64,000 bases of DNA from Phocaeicola faecalis (GCF_021730445.1 NZ_JADNRM010000003.1:97967-161966); one strand, 5' to 3'. Positions 43,496-53,433 are shown, counted from the stretch's first letter. Program-made: numbers and translations. The notes: generated by a model from the sequence alone, not told the origin.

Positions 43496-45834
43496 TTCTT
43501 TTTCTTAGCAGCCACCCGTTTACGAGTTTCACTTTTTTCTTTCTGCAATTCTATCACCTTAAAGCAGGTCTCCAGGTTTAAATCTTTCGGCTCTACACTT
43601 TCAGGAATCTTATAGTTCTTTTTCTGATAAGCGATATAAGGTCCGTACCGACCATTCAGAATCTGCAAATCCGGTTCTTCATCAAATGTTTTAATAACCT
43701 TCTTTTCGGCAGCTTCGCGCTTGGCATTAATCATTTCAATCGCTCCTTCCAAGGTTACTTCCATCGGGTCTTCACCCTTGGGGATAGATACGAACACATT
43801 ATTATGACGGACATAAGGACCAAACCGCCCCACTCCTACCGTCACTGTCTTGCCTTCATATTCACCCAAAGTTTTGGGGAGTTTGAACGAATCAAGCGCT
43901 TCTTCCAACGTAATTGTTTCTATCGAAAGACCTTTCGGCAAATGCGCAAACTTGGGTTTTTCCTCATCATCGGCTACCCCTATCTGTATCATCGGACCAA
44001 ATCGACCGATTTTTACCGACACAGGTTTTCCAGTCACCGGGTCATTTCCAAGCATTCTTTCACCCACCTTATGCTCGCTCTTCGCATTCATGGTCTTGTC
44101 CACCAACGGATGAAAACCGTCATAGAAGTTCTTCATCACACTGGTCCATTCTTTCTCACCTTCCGCTACTTCATCAAACTCTTTTTCAACATTTGCGGTG
44201 AAATTATAATCCATAATTTCAGGAAAGAATGACATCAGAAAGTCATTAACCACAATACCTACATCAGTAGGCAGCAACTTAGACTTCTCATTCCCGGTCG
44301 TTTCCGTCTTGATGGTTTCGGTTATCTTATTTCCTTTCAGTTTCAATATTTCATAAGGACGTTTTACGCCTTCACTGTTTCCTTTTACCACGTAGCCACG
44401 TTGTTGGACTGTCGATATAGTAGGAGCATATGTAGACGGACGACCGATTCCCAGTTCCTCCAGCTTACGCACCAGACTGGCTTCGGTATAGCGCGGAGGA
44501 CACATACTGAAACGCTGAGTAGCAGAAATTTCTTTATTTTCCAATGACTGTCCCTTGCTCAAAGGAGGCAATAAGCGGCTTTCATCCTCCTGCTCGTTAT
44601 CGTCATCATAAGACTCTTTATATACACGCAAGTAACCATCAAAAATCACAACCTCGCCAATAGCAACGAAAGTTTCTTCACTATTACTGATAGAGATGGT
44701 AGCAGTGGTCTTTTCGAGTTCAGCCTCCGCCATCTGTGATGCAACAGTACGTTTCCAAATCAGTTCATACAGTTTCTGCTCTTGTGCTGTTCCTTCGATG
44801 GTCTCATTCGCCATATCCGTTGGACGGATTGCCTCGTGAGCCTCTTGTGCACCTTTTGTCTTCGTTGCAAACTGACGTGTCTTTACATATTTTTCCCCCA
44901 TCAGCGACATGACCGTCGACTTGCTGGCAGCCAATGCCAAATCCGAAAGATTCACAGAGTCGGTACGCATATAAGTAATTTGTCCGCTTTCATATAAACG
45001 TTGCGCCACCATCATGGTCTGCGCAACCGTAAATCCTAACTTCCGGGCAGCCTCCTGCTGCAAAGTAGAAGTAGTAAATGGAGCTGCCGGCGACTTTTTA
45101 ACCGGACGGGTTGTAATATCTTCAATCGAGAAATCCGCATCCTTACACAATTCAAGGAATGCCTGAGCCTCTTCTTTTGTCTTGAAACGTTTGCTCAATT
45201 CAGCCCTTACTTCCGTTTTATTGCCATCGGCATCAGGAGCTTCAAATATAGCAGTTACACGATAAGAAGGTTCGCTGACAAAAGCATGCACCTCACGCTC
45301 ACGTTCCACAATCAACCGAACGGCAACAGACTGCACACGACCGGCAGAAAGAGCAGGTTTTACCTTCTTCCATAAAATAGGAGAAAGCTCAAAGCCCACA
45401 ATTCTGTCCAAGATACGACGCGCCTGCTGAGCATTTACAAGATTCTCATCTATGTCACGCGGGGTTTCAATGGCTTTTAATATCGCAGTTTTGGTTATCT
45501 CGTGGAATACAATACGCTTTGTCCTCTTCGGATCCAATTTCAACACTTCATATAAATGCCACGAAATGGCTTCTCCCTCACGGTCCTCATCGGATGCGAG
45601 CCACACCATATCGGCTTTTTTCGCCGCAGCTTTCAACTCACTTACCAGTTTTGTCTTATCAGGAGGTATCTCATAAGTCGGTTCAAATCCCTTCTCTACA
45701 TTGATACTGAAGTCCTTCTTCTTTAAATCACGGATATGCCCGTAACTGGAAAGGACTTTATAGTCTTCTCCTAAGAATTTTTCTATGGTCTTGGCTTTTG
45801 CGGGTGACTCTACAATTACAAGATTTTTTTGCAT
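43492..45834 (-). CDS. topA: DNA topoisomerase I (type IA)
   Basis: A 780-residue enzyme that relaxes negative supercoils. The Toprim domain has VESPAKAKTIEKFLG and SDEDREGEAISWHL. The active tyrosine is Y288 in ITYMRTDS. Instead of E. coli zinc fingers, the C-terminal part has three topoisomerase C-terminal repeats with GRFGPMIQIG, GRFGPYVRHN and GRYGPYIAYQ, ending in a Lys-rich tail. First gene of a topA-aroK-speA-argB run; -7 box TACTTTTG at 45864-45871. Confidence 0.97.
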   Translation of the reverse strand: MQKNLVIVESPAKAKTIEKFLGEDYKVLSSYGHIRDLKKKDFSINVEKGFEPTYEIPPDKTKLVSELKAAAKKADMVWLASDEDREGEAISWHLYEVLKLDPKRTKRIVFHEITKTAILKAIETPRDIDENLVNAQQARRILDRIVGFELSPILWKKVKPALSAGRVQSVAVRLIVEREREVHAFVSEPSYRVTAIFEAPDADGNKTEVRAELSKRFKTKEEAQAFLELCKDADFSIEDITTRPVKKSPAAPFTTSTLQQEAARKLGFTVAQTMMVAQRLYESGQITYMRTDSVNLSDLALAASKSTVMSLMGEKYVKTRQFATKTKGAQEAHEAIRPTDMANETIEGTAQEQKLYELIWKRTVASQMAEAELEKTTATISISNSEETFVAIGEVVIFDGYLRVYKESYDDDNEQEDESRLLPPLSKGQSLENKEISATQRFSMCPPRYTEASLVRKLEELGIGRPSTYAPTISTVQQRGYVVKGNSEGVKRPYEILKLKGNKITETIKTETTGNEKSKLLPTDVGIVVNDFLMSFFPEIMDYNFTANVEKEFDEVAEGEKEWTSVMKNFYDGFHPLVDKTMNAKSEHKVGERMLGNDPVTGKPVSVKIGRFGPMIQIGVADDEEKPKFAHLPKGLSIETITLEEALDSFKLPKTLGEYEGKTVTVGVGRFGPYVRHNNVFVSIPKGEDPMEVTLEGAIEMINAKREAAEKKVIKTFDEEPDLQILNGRYGPYIAYQKKNYKIPESVEPKDLNLETCFKVIELQKEKSETRKRVAAKKKK

Positions 45835-45863
45835 GATATAATGTATTCCATTTTAATTAAGGG

Positions 45864-45871
45864 CAAAAGTA
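45864..45871 (-). promoter_or_regulatory. -7 box upstream of topA
   Basis: TACTTTTG on the minus strand, 30 bp before the topA start and just beyond two tandem terminator hairpins. No TTG at -33. Confidence 0.5.
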
Positions 45872-45872
45872 G

Positions 45873-45922
45873 AAAAAAAGCAGAACTACACCTATATAAT
45901 AAGGTATGTTTCTGCTTTTTTT
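45873..45922. terminator. Second (distal) hairpin terminator
   Basis: AAAAAAAGCAGAA (45873-45885) pairs with TTCTGCTTTTTTT (45910-45922), 13 bp, with T runs on both strands. It backs up the hairpin at 45926. Confidence 0.75.
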
Positions 45923-45925
45923 TCT

Positions 45926-45954
45926 TAAAAAGGCTCTTTTACAGAGCCTTTTTA
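45926..45954 (-). terminator. Terminator of the NUDIX-TPR-barrel operon
   Basis: A perfect 12-bp stem TAAAAAGGCTCT/AGAGCCTTTTTA (45926-45937, 45943-45954) around a 5-nt loop, starting 1 bp after the beta-barrel gene. Confidence 0.9.
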
Positions 45955-45955
45955 A

Positions 45956-47578
45956 CTAAAATCGGAAAGTAAGGCCACCTAAAACATTCAGTTTCTCAGC
46001 AGGATAACCTCCTTCATAATAGTATTGTTTGTTTAATAGATTATTCACATCCACAAAGATAGAGATGTCTTTTAATAATGCATAGGTAGCACCCACGCTC
46101 AGATTACTGACAGGATCCACATCCTCTCCCTTACGCTTTACGTAATCATAACCCAACCGAAGTTTCAAGCCCTCCATTACCTTGGCATCAACTTTAAAGT
46201 TCAACTCCATTTCAGGCTTCATGGCAGCTATCGCATCATCGTCATGCTTGGTCGTCCAACCATAATACACACCTTTTACCGATGCATCAAAATAGTCTTT
46301 ATAACCATACTTCACTTCCGCACCTCCATAACCGATTTTTCCTTTATCCTGCACAAAACCCGTATATACAAATTGTCCTGCGGGCACTAACGTACAAAAC
46401 AACTCATGTTTACGTATCTGATAACCACCAAATACATTAAACCATAATCCGCTTGCAGGAGACGCCTTAAAACCCAAAGTTGCATCAAGAGGAACATACG
46501 TCGCATCGAGTTGCTGCCCTATTCCCCAATAGGGAGAGATGCGGCTTAACATACGATAATCGTTTACCTGTCTGCCTCCCTGTGCATTCAAATAAAGAAT
46601 ATAACTATCCGAGAAAATATACTCTGCACGAATATCCGGAGCTACATCTATGCCGCTATTATTACCTGTCACCCAGTCGACATGCGCACCGAGATGCAGT
46701 CGCCAACTGTCTTCGTCAATGGCATAATAAGGATTCAGGCCTAACGAAGTATAATTCTTCATGAAGTCATCCGAATAGAATAAGTTATCCATTTCAAACT
46801 TAATACCCACACGCTGAATATCACTCAGTTTTCCCCATACATCACCTACTGTATGAATCATTTTTTCCGTGCTGCTCTCATCGGAAATTGCCGGGTATTT
46901 CTGCTTGAAATACTGAAAGCCCGTTTGTACCGTAAATTGCAGTGGCATCATTTCATCCGTAGAAGACAGGGCGACATGGAAATCTCCCAAAGTGTGATGC
47001 TGCTTATCATTCTCACCGGAAATAGAAGAAATCGGACTCAACATATAATTAAACACACGAGAATGAAGTCCTCCTCCAAGATGCAGATCCATATTCTTGA
47101 AGCTATGTCGGTATCCTACATTAAAAGAGGAAGAATAGAAACGCGATTTCCAATCATTATCAATCGCATCTTTCAGGGTACCATTCATACCGTCCAAAGA
47201 AGCAGCGACATTCAGCCGGTCATCTTTCGTGATGTCCCATACATACCCGGCCTTAAAATCCACATTACCATAATTACCGGCGCCGGCACGCACATATCCT
47301 CGTTTCGCCTTCTCCCATTCCCATTCACGAACAATGGGAAACATCTCCTCATAATTCCAAGCAGCCACAGGGCGCAAAGCCGTGGCATACTCAATTCCCT
47401 TCTTCATTACTGCCGGTTCCTCCACCTTGGGCAATACATTTATTTTGGAAGCATCCATGACAGTAGGGTTATACTCATTTTCCACTACCACAGTGCGGTT
47501 CAGTGTACTGTCTTGCTGTGCATATACAGCCGACAGAGGCAACAAGCCCACAAATGCTATAATTGCTATTTTCTTCAT
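45956..47578 (-). CDS. Outer-membrane beta-barrel protein without plug domain
   Basis: A 540-residue exported protein (signal 1-20). After a periplasmic N-terminal stretch with VVVENEYNPTVMDASKINVLPKVEEP, the chain is a series of amphipathic beta strands ending with the TonB-receptor-like VDVNNLLNKQYYYEGGYPAEKLNVLGGLTFRF. There is no TonB plug, so it resembles a receptor barrel alone. It is the last gene of an operon with the large TPR protein 5 bp upstream. Function unknown; the TPR protein may assist its assembly or act with it. Confidence 0.8.
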   Translation of the reverse strand: MKKIAIIAFVGLLPLSAVYAQQDSTLNRTVVVENEYNPTVMDASKINVLPKVEEPAVMKKGIEYATALRPVAAWNYEEMFPIVREWEWEKAKRGYVRAGAGNYGNVDFKAGYVWDITKDDRLNVAASLDGMNGTLKDAIDNDWKSRFYSSSFNVGYRHSFKNMDLHLGGGLHSRVFNYMLSPISSISGENDKQHHTLGDFHVALSSTDEMMPLQFTVQTGFQYFKQKYPAISDESSTEKMIHTVGDVWGKLSDIQRVGIKFEMDNLFYSDDFMKNYTSLGLNPYYAIDEDSWRLHLGAHVDWVTGNNSGIDVAPDIRAEYIFSDSYILYLNAQGGRQVNDYRMLSRISPYWGIGQQLDATYVPLDATLGFKASPASGLWFNVFGGYQIRKHELFCTLVPAGQFVYTGFVQDKGKIGYGGAEVKYGYKDYFDASVKGVYYGWTTKHDDDAIAAMKPEMELNFKVDAKVMEGLKLRLGYDYVKRKGEDVDPVSNLSVGATYALLKDISIFVDVNNLLNKQYYYEGGYPAEKLNVLGGLTFRF

Positions 47579-47583
47579 AATCT

Positions 47584-50487
47584 TTAATTTTCAGCATTTA
47601 ACTTATTCAGTCTGCTCTCTATCATTCCTGCAATATCATCATCCGCCTGATAATTCTGCCTTAATGAAAGCAAATATTGTTTGGCATCCAGGTTGCGTCC
47701 TAATTTCATATAAACATCAGATAACAACACAAAGCTACGCGCCAGCCAATAAGTATGCGGAGTGCTGACCTCAATATAATTCAAGACTTCTTTCTCGGCC
47801 TGCCCTGTCTGTCCGGCATCAAAATAAATCTGTGCTACTTTATATTTCGCTTCCGCACCATATACATTGCGAGTATCTTTTGCCAAGATTTTCAAATCCT
47901 CCATAGCCCCTTCTGCTTTTCCTGCATCCAGATAAGCCTTTGCACGATAATAATGAGCCTCATTGGATAATTCGGGAGCAATTTTCGTCTCTGCCAGCAA
48001 ATCCGTTGCCGCCAGAATGACCTCTTCTCCATTGCCCGACATATATGCACTACGAAGCACACCCGTCTTTGCCAATTGCCGGCGTTCCGATGAAACAGCC
48101 TTATCTTTCAATTGCTTATAAACAGTCAATGCTTTTTCATAATCCTTTGCCGAATAAGCCATTTCAGCACTCATCATCATGGCATCTTCCGAATATTTAT
48201 TATTGGGATAAGCCAAAACTTTGTCCAAATGTTCTGCCGCACTATTATAAGCCTTACGGTTATAATCTATCAATCCGACATAGTAATTGGCATTCAAGCT
48301 AAATGCACCTTCCGGGAAAGTTTGCAGATAGTGAGTAAAGCTATTGCGTGCTTCGTCTATTTCACCGCGCATATACACTCTTTCGGCAGCAACATAAGTC
48401 AACGAATCACGTTCGTTCACATCAAAATTGGCTCCACCGGGAATAGTAGAAGCAAAGTTGGCATACTCATCCACCTTGTTCAAATCAATATAAATAGATT
48501 TCAAATCCCTTTGGGCAAGACGAGCCTCCTCACTTCCCGGATAATTAGTGATTACCTGCTTGTAAGCCTGAATAGCTTCCGGATACTTATCGCCCTGATA
48601 ATAGAGTAAACCGATTTCATTAGCCGCCCGACGAGCCATATTGCTTTCCGGGAATTTCTTCAGCAAAATATTGAAACGGTTAATAGCATTCGTATGATCC
48701 TCCATTTGAACAAAAGCACGGCCTTGTTCATATAAAGCATCATCCAAATATTGAGACTCGGGATAATCTGCTATCAAACGATTTAAAATTTGTATCTTTC
48801 CATTATAATCCTTCTGCAAGCCACGGACAAAAGCCTCTTGATATAAAGAATAATCACCCAAAGAAGAATCTATCTCCACAGCACGGGCATAATCCTGACG
48901 GGCCGAATCAAAACGGCGGGCATAAAAGTTACAGTCACCGATGCGATTGTAAGCATCTGCCTGTACAGCACGGTCATTGACAGTTCCACGATCAACAAAA
49001 CGGGTAAACCAATTCAATGCACCATTATAATTCTTTTGCTTAAAGTCAGTATAGCCAAGATTATAAAGTGCCAATCCGTACTCCCGGTTCGTCTTATCGG
49101 GAGCAAACTCCAAGTACCGGCGTAAATCATTTCCAGCCTGAGCATAATGCTCCAACCTGTAGTTTGCCTCACCACGCCAATAATATGCATCAGCCTTAGT
49201 AGCCATATTATATTGTCCGATTGCCAAGGAACGATTAAAATATTCTATCGCCTCATGAAAATCGGCATTAGCAAACGCCTGAGTACCGAGACGGAACAGA
49301 ATCTTTTGTTTCGCTTCCATGATTCGTGCACCCGGATGCTCAATCTTTGCAATAGACTTCAGCGCAGCTTCGTAGCTACGGGTATTCATATATACCTCTA
49401 TCAAGTAATCATTTACCCGTTCGGCATACAGCGAGTTGGGAAATTCATTAAGGAAACGTTCGAACACCGTTACAGATTCAGCAAAAGGAGAATACGAAGT
49501 CTCATGTATACACAAAGCATAATTATAAAGAGCTTGTTCTTTCACCTGCGGATCAAATCCTGATGCAGAAGCCTGTTCAAAAGCCATTCTTGCCTGGTTG
49601 CGTTCCTTCAAGTTTAAATAGGCCAAGCCCATGTGCAAATATGCATTCTGAGATAAGGCATCGTTCACCGAAGTCGTTTCGCCCAATATGGCAGCCGCTT
49701 TTGAATAGACACCGGTATAATAATAACTCATACCCAACTCATACAGCGCTTTACGCTGCGGACGAGGCACTGCGACCTGATAACGTTCCAATGGTGCAAT
49801 AGCCTCCTGATAATTATTCAGGCCGAAATAAGCCTCCCCCAAAACACGTTCCATCTGAGCCTCATCTTTATGGCCGGAATAAACCTGCAAATAATGAGCG
49901 GCCACCGAACGTGCCTGTTCATAATTACCTTTCAATAAATAAATTTCTCCTATATAATAGGGCACCAAAGATGAATATACGGCATCATCTTTCAAAGATA
50001 AAAAAGCATTTAATGCCTTGTCATACCGTTTCTCTACATAATCAATATAAGCCAAATTATAAATAGCATCCGATTGATAACGCGGGCTCACCTCTTTCAG
50101 TAAAAGGAACCATACGGAAGCATCACGCAAGTTTCCTTCCTTTAAATAAGAAGTGGCAAGGCGCATGGCGCAATCATCGCGCTCTGCATCGGGCAAGGTC
50201 TCAATATCACACGCCCTAAACATAGCTATCGCCTCCTTATATTTACCTTCTTCAAAATACACCGAAGCAATCAAAGAACGTACCCTGTCTGTATATCGTG
50301 AATCAGGGTATTTATCCAGATAAGCCTGCAACAGTTCCACGCTGTTTTTTGACTTCAAGTCATACTCTCTGCATACCCTTCGGTATTCCTTATCACCCGC
50401 CACATCATCGGGAAGGATTTGTTGGGCCATGCCTTGCAAAGCACACCCACCCATCAACGCAGCTATTAATAAAGTCCTTTTCTTCAT
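47584..50487 (-). CDS. Large exported TPR-repeat protein
   Basis: A 967-residue protein (signal 1-21, GMAQ) built almost wholly of TPR and TPR-like helical pairs. Clear repeats include EGKYKEAIAMFRACD, KNYNGALNWFTRFVD, GDKYPEAIQAYKQVITNYPGSEEA and KDYEKALTVYKQLK. Such periplasmic TPR proteins act as assembly scaffolds. The short gaps to the NUDIX gene (9 bp) and barrel gene (5 bp) show one operon. No catalytic motif is visible. Confidence 0.88.
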   Translation of the reverse strand: MKKRTLLIAALMGGCALQGMAQQILPDDVAGDKEYRRVCREYDLKSKNSVELLQAYLDKYPDSRYTDRVRSLIASVYFEEGKYKEAIAMFRACDIETLPDAERDDCAMRLATSYLKEGNLRDASVWFLLLKEVSPRYQSDAIYNLAYIDYVEKRYDKALNAFLSLKDDAVYSSLVPYYIGEIYLLKGNYEQARSVAAHYLQVYSGHKDEAQMERVLGEAYFGLNNYQEAIAPLERYQVAVPRPQRKALYELGMSYYYTGVYSKAAAILGETTSVNDALSQNAYLHMGLAYLNLKERNQARMAFEQASASGFDPQVKEQALYNYALCIHETSYSPFAESVTVFERFLNEFPNSLYAERVNDYLIEVYMNTRSYEAALKSIAKIEHPGARIMEAKQKILFRLGTQAFANADFHEAIEYFNRSLAIGQYNMATKADAYYWRGEANYRLEHYAQAGNDLRRYLEFAPDKTNREYGLALYNLGYTDFKQKNYNGALNWFTRFVDRGTVNDRAVQADAYNRIGDCNFYARRFDSARQDYARAVEIDSSLGDYSLYQEAFVRGLQKDYNGKIQILNRLIADYPESQYLDDALYEQGRAFVQMEDHTNAINRFNILLKKFPESNMARRAANEIGLLYYQGDKYPEAIQAYKQVITNYPGSEEARLAQRDLKSIYIDLNKVDEYANFASTIPGGANFDVNERDSLTYVAAERVYMRGEIDEARNSFTHYLQTFPEGAFSLNANYYVGLIDYNRKAYNSAAEHLDKVLAYPNNKYSEDAMMMSAEMAYSAKDYEKALTVYKQLKDKAVSSERRQLAKTGVLRSAYMSGNGEEVILAATDLLAETKIAPELSNEAHYYRAKAYLDAGKAEGAMEDLKILAKDTRNVYGAEAKYKVAQIYFDAGQTGQAEKEVLNYIEVSTPHTYWLARSFVLLSDVYMKLGRNLDAKQYLLSLRQNYQADDDIAGMIESRLNKLNAEN

Positions 50488-50496
50488 ATTCTATAT

Positions 50497-51021
50497 CTAA
50501 TATTTATATTCTTTCAAAAAACGTTTTACTCCCTCACGCACAGAATCAAGACCAAATTCCTCCGGATTTACCTTGTCAAGCGGCATCCAAAAAGAATCCG
50601 CCACATCATCCATCGCTTCAATCCGAGTCGTATCTTTCACCGTACAAAGGAAAAACTGATCTAACGTATGTACCAAAAAGCCGGAATAAAGATATGTATT
50701 GGGCAACGAAAACAGATAGACCGCTTTTTTCACTTCAAGACCCGTTTCTTCCAACACTTCACGTGCTACACCCTCTTCACCGGTTTCATACATATCTATA
50801 AACCCTCCCGAAAGGTCTAATGTTCCTTTCGCGGGTTCTTTACCCCGCCGGCAAACCAATAATTCATTTCTCTCATTCAAGATAAATGCCACTGTAGCGG
50901 CACTTGAATTAAAGTAATAGACAAAGCCACAATCCGCACAGCGTTTGGACTTCTCATTATTTACCACAAAATGTGAAGAACCACATTTGGGACAATACTT
51001 GAATAGCTCTAGTGGATGCAT
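50497..51021 (-). CDS. NUDIX hydrolase with zinc ribbon
   Basis: A 174-residue cytoplasmic protein. The N-terminal zinc ribbon has CPKCG and CADCG pairs (about 9-35). The Nudix box GFIDMYETGEEGVAREVLEETGL (split here at residue 20 in description only) obeys Gx5Ex7REUxEExGU exactly, so hydrolysis of a nucleoside-diphosphate-linked substrate is expected. The zinc ribbon recalls NADH pyrophosphatases but the protein is shorter. First gene of the operon; a TATCTTTG box is at 51050-51057. Confidence 0.88.
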   Translation of the reverse strand: MHPLELFKYCPKCGSSHFVVNNEKSKRCADCGFVYYFNSSAATVAFILNERNELLVCRRGKEPAKGTLDLSGGFIDMYETGEEGVAREVLEETGLEVKKAVYLFSLPNTYLYSGFLVHTLDQFFLCTVKDTTRIEAMDDVADSFWMPLDKVNPEEFGLDSVREGVKRFLKEYKY

Positions 51022-51120
51022 AATTACTCCTTTTCTTTTATAGACACCGCAAAGATAGCTTAAATGACAGATAATTCATTAATTAAATCTAAAAGAAGAA
51101 AGAGAAAACACAATTCTTAG

Positions 51121-51146
51121 TACATTTGTTAGCAAATACAAATGTA
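51121..51146. promoter_or_regulatory. Dyad TACATTTGT-N8-ACAAATGTA upstream of the CNNM-type gene
   Basis: A perfect 9-bp inverted repeat 11 bp before the start at 51157. Each arm also reads as a -7 box (TACATTTG) on its own strand, so this may be an operator over the promoter, or a symmetrical promoter pair. Confidence 0.55.
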
Positions 51147-51156
51147 AATCACTCAC

Positions 51157-52443
51157 ATGGAGATTGTCATAATTATCGCACTTATTTTACTAAACGGGGT
51201 ATTCGCCATGTCCGAAATAGCCTTGATTTCTGCGCGTAAAAGCAGTTTGAACAATGATGTCCGTCACGGCAGTTCCTCCGCACGTATCGCTCTTAAATTA
51301 GCCAATGACCCGGATAAGTTTTTATCGACCATACAAATCGGAATTACGCTGATTGGTATCCTCACCGGTATCTATTCCGGCGATGTATTAGCATCTGATT
51401 TCAGCAAAGTGCTGGTTTCAGCAGGCGTTCCAATCGCTTATGCACATATAATAGCACAAATTCTGATTGTCATTTTAGTGACCTATCTCACCATCATCTT
51501 TGGAGAACTTGTTCCGAAACGAATCGGTATGAGCGCATCTGCACGTGCAGCCAAGCTATTGGCACGTCCCATGTATTGGCTGTCTGTCATAGCTTCTCCT
51601 TTCGTGTGGATTCTGGCAAAAAGTACTTCACTGATTTTCAACTTGCTACATATCAACACTGCCGAAGAAAAGGTTACGGAGGAAGAAATCAAGTCCATGA
51701 TTGAAGAAGGAGCCGAAAATGGCGAGGTACAAGAAGTAGAACAAGATATCGTAGACCGTGTCTTCTCGTTGGGCGACCGCAGCATCAATACCATTATGAC
51801 CTATCGTAATGATATAGTGTCTATCGATATAGATATGGGAAACAAACAGATTTATGATATCGTATGCCAGCATTTATATCAGGTTTATCCGGTAACACAA
51901 GACAATACCTTGGACAATATCATAGGTGTGGTTTATCTGAAAGACCTTTTCGGTAAATTACAAGGGACGAACTTTAACCTGCGTGACGTTATTCGTCCGG
52001 CACAATACTTCCATGAAAACATGGATGTTTATAAAGTATTGGAACAAATACGCCAACACCATATTAAATACGGACTAATCTGCGACGAATTCGGTAGCCT
52101 TCAGGGAGTTATTACAATGAAAGATATATTGGAAGCATTGGTAGGGGCACTGCCCGGCGACTCTGAAGAGCCGGATATCATTCTCCGCAAAGACGGCAGT
52201 TGGCTGATAGACGGACAATGCTCTTTCTATGACTTCCTAAGTCATTTCGAAATGGAAGATTTATATCCTGAATATAACTACAATACATTGAGTGGACTTA
52301 TTTTACAGCAGTTGGGACATATTCCCAAAACCGGAGAGCTTCTCCAATGGAACGATTTCCTTTTTGAAATTGTAGATATGGATGGGGCACGCATCGATAA
52401 GATATTGGTCACCCTGTCAGACAAAAACAAAGAAGATAAATAA
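51157..52443 (+). CDS. CNNM/CorC-type membrane protein with CBS domains (hemolysin family)
   Basis: A 428-residue protein. The DUF21/CNNM membrane domain (about 1-180) has LILLNGVFAMSEIALISARKSSL and FGELVPKRIGM. It is followed by two CBS domains (about 205-330; VYLKDLFGKL, GSLQGVITMKDILEALVG) and the CorC_HlyC transporter-associated domain (about 345-425; YNTLSGLILQQLGHIP). Relatives are implicated in Mg2+/Co2+ export; the hemolysin name is historical. Followed after 4 bp by a small gene. Confidence 0.92.
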   Translation: MEIVIIIALILLNGVFAMSEIALISARKSSLNNDVRHGSSSARIALKLANDPDKFLSTIQIGITLIGILTGIYSGDVLASDFSKVLVSAGVPIAYAHIIAQILIVILVTYLTIIFGELVPKRIGMSASARAAKLLARPMYWLSVIASPFVWILAKSTSLIFNLLHINTAEEKVTEEEIKSMIEEGAENGEVQEVEQDIVDRVFSLGDRSINTIMTYRNDIVSIDIDMGNKQIYDIVCQHLYQVYPVTQDNTLDNIIGVVYLKDLFGKLQGTNFNLRDVIRPAQYFHENMDVYKVLEQIRQHHIKYGLICDEFGSLQGVITMKDILEALVGALPGDSEEPDIILRKDGSWLIDGQCSFYDFLSHFEMEDLYPEYNYNTLSGLILQQLGHIPKTGELLQWNDFLFEIVDMDGARIDKILVTLSDKNKEDK

Positions 52444-52447
52444 AGGT

Positions 52448-52852
52448 ATGCTACAAAGAGATTATATCATGCGTTTGGTTCGCCAATTTATAGAAGCACT
52501 GGAGAAATTGGTGGAAGAGAAGAAAAAAGAGGATGGCTCTGAGTTTCAACTAAAAATACAAAGTATCTATCGAGCCTATTTTAACCACAGCCACCACTTC
52601 TATTATGAGCAGGATGCAGAATATATCTTGACCGACCTGTCTCAAGACTATGAAGGGCAAGAGTTTCTGACCCGAATCGATATGTTGTCGGAGTTACTCT
52701 ACCAGGATGCCCTGTTGAAAGAGCCGGACGAAAAGAAATATTTTTTATCAAAAGCGCTCTACCTAAAAGAGTATCTGGACACCCATAGTGACACCTTTTC
52801 TTTTGAGCGAAGAAACAAAATAAGTGAAATCAAGAAGTTATTAGAGATATAG
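52448..52852 (+). CDS. Small soluble helical protein (DUF6483-like)
   Basis: 134 residues from the ATG at 52448, which has an AAAGG sequence just before it. An in-frame ATG at 52382 lies deep inside the preceding gene and is rejected. The start MLQRDYIMRLVRQFIEAL resembles DUF6483 proteins. The rest is all-helical with no membrane segment or catalytic motif. Coupled to the CNNM-type gene. Function unknown. Confidence 0.75.
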   Translation: MLQRDYIMRLVRQFIEALEKLVEEKKKEDGSEFQLKIQSIYRAYFNHSHHFYYEQDAEYILTDLSQDYEGQEFLTRIDMLSELLYQDALLKEPDEKKYFLSKALYLKEYLDTHSDTFSFERRNKISEIKKLLEI

Positions 52853-52927
52853 ACTAAAAAAATGCACTTTTTTTCAAAGAATCTATGTTTTTTCTTTCAA
52901 AATAGTAGATAAATTAAAAACTATTCC

Positions 52928-52935
52928 TATATTTG
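52928..52935 (+). promoter_or_regulatory. -7 box for the Lrp-type gene
   Basis: TATATTTG, 33 bp before the regulator start; no TTG at -33. Confidence 0.45.
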
Positions 52936-52968
52936 CTTACAGATTGACAACACTAAAATCAAAATATT

Positions 52969-53433
52969 ATGGAGAAAATTGACAGTCTTGACAGACAGAT
53001 TCTTGAAATTATATCTCAAAATGCCCGCATCCCGTTTAAAGATGTCGCGGCAGAATGTGGCGTTTCCCGTGCCGCTATTCACCAACGCGTACAAAGATTA
53101 ATTGATCTGGGGGTTATTATCGGTTCGGGATATCATGTAAATCCTAAGAGTCTGGGTTACAGAACTTGTACTTACGTGGGAATCAAACTTGAAAAAGGTT
53201 CAATGTATAAAGCTGTAGTAAATGAATTAAAAAAAATTCCCGAGATAGTGGAATGTCATTTCACCACCGGTGCATACACTATGCTGACTAAAGTATACTC
53301 TCGTGACAATGAACATTTAATGGATATATTAAACTCCAGAATCCAAGAGATTCCCGGTGTGACAGCTACCGAAACAATGATATCTTTGGAACAAAGTATC
53401 AAGAAAGAAATTCCCATCCAAACCGAAAAATAA
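52969..53433 (+). CDS. Lrp/AsnC-family transcriptional regulator
   Basis: A 154-residue protein. The N-terminal helix-turn-helix (about 5-62) has DRQILEIISQNARIPFKDVAAECG and VSRAAIHQRVQRL. The RAM effector domain (about 70-140) has VGIKLEKGSMYKAVVNELKKI and the MDILNSRIQEIPGV end. Such factors sense amino acids and form octamers. Target genes are not evident. Its stop overlaps the start of the DUF4491 gene (TAATG). Confidence 0.95.
   Translation: MEKIDSLDRQILEIISQNARIPFKDVAAECGVSRAAIHQRVQRLIDLGVIIGSGYHVNPKSLGYRTCTYVGIKLEKGSMYKAVVNELKKIPEIVECHFTTGAYTMLTKVYSRDNEHLMDILNSRIQEIPGVTATETMISLEQSIKKEIPIQTEK

Noticed and set aside
52382..52447. Upstream ATG for the DUF6483-like gene
   Set aside because: It lies inside the CNNM-type coding region; the ATG at 52448 has a ribosome-binding-like AAAGG and the family-typical start.
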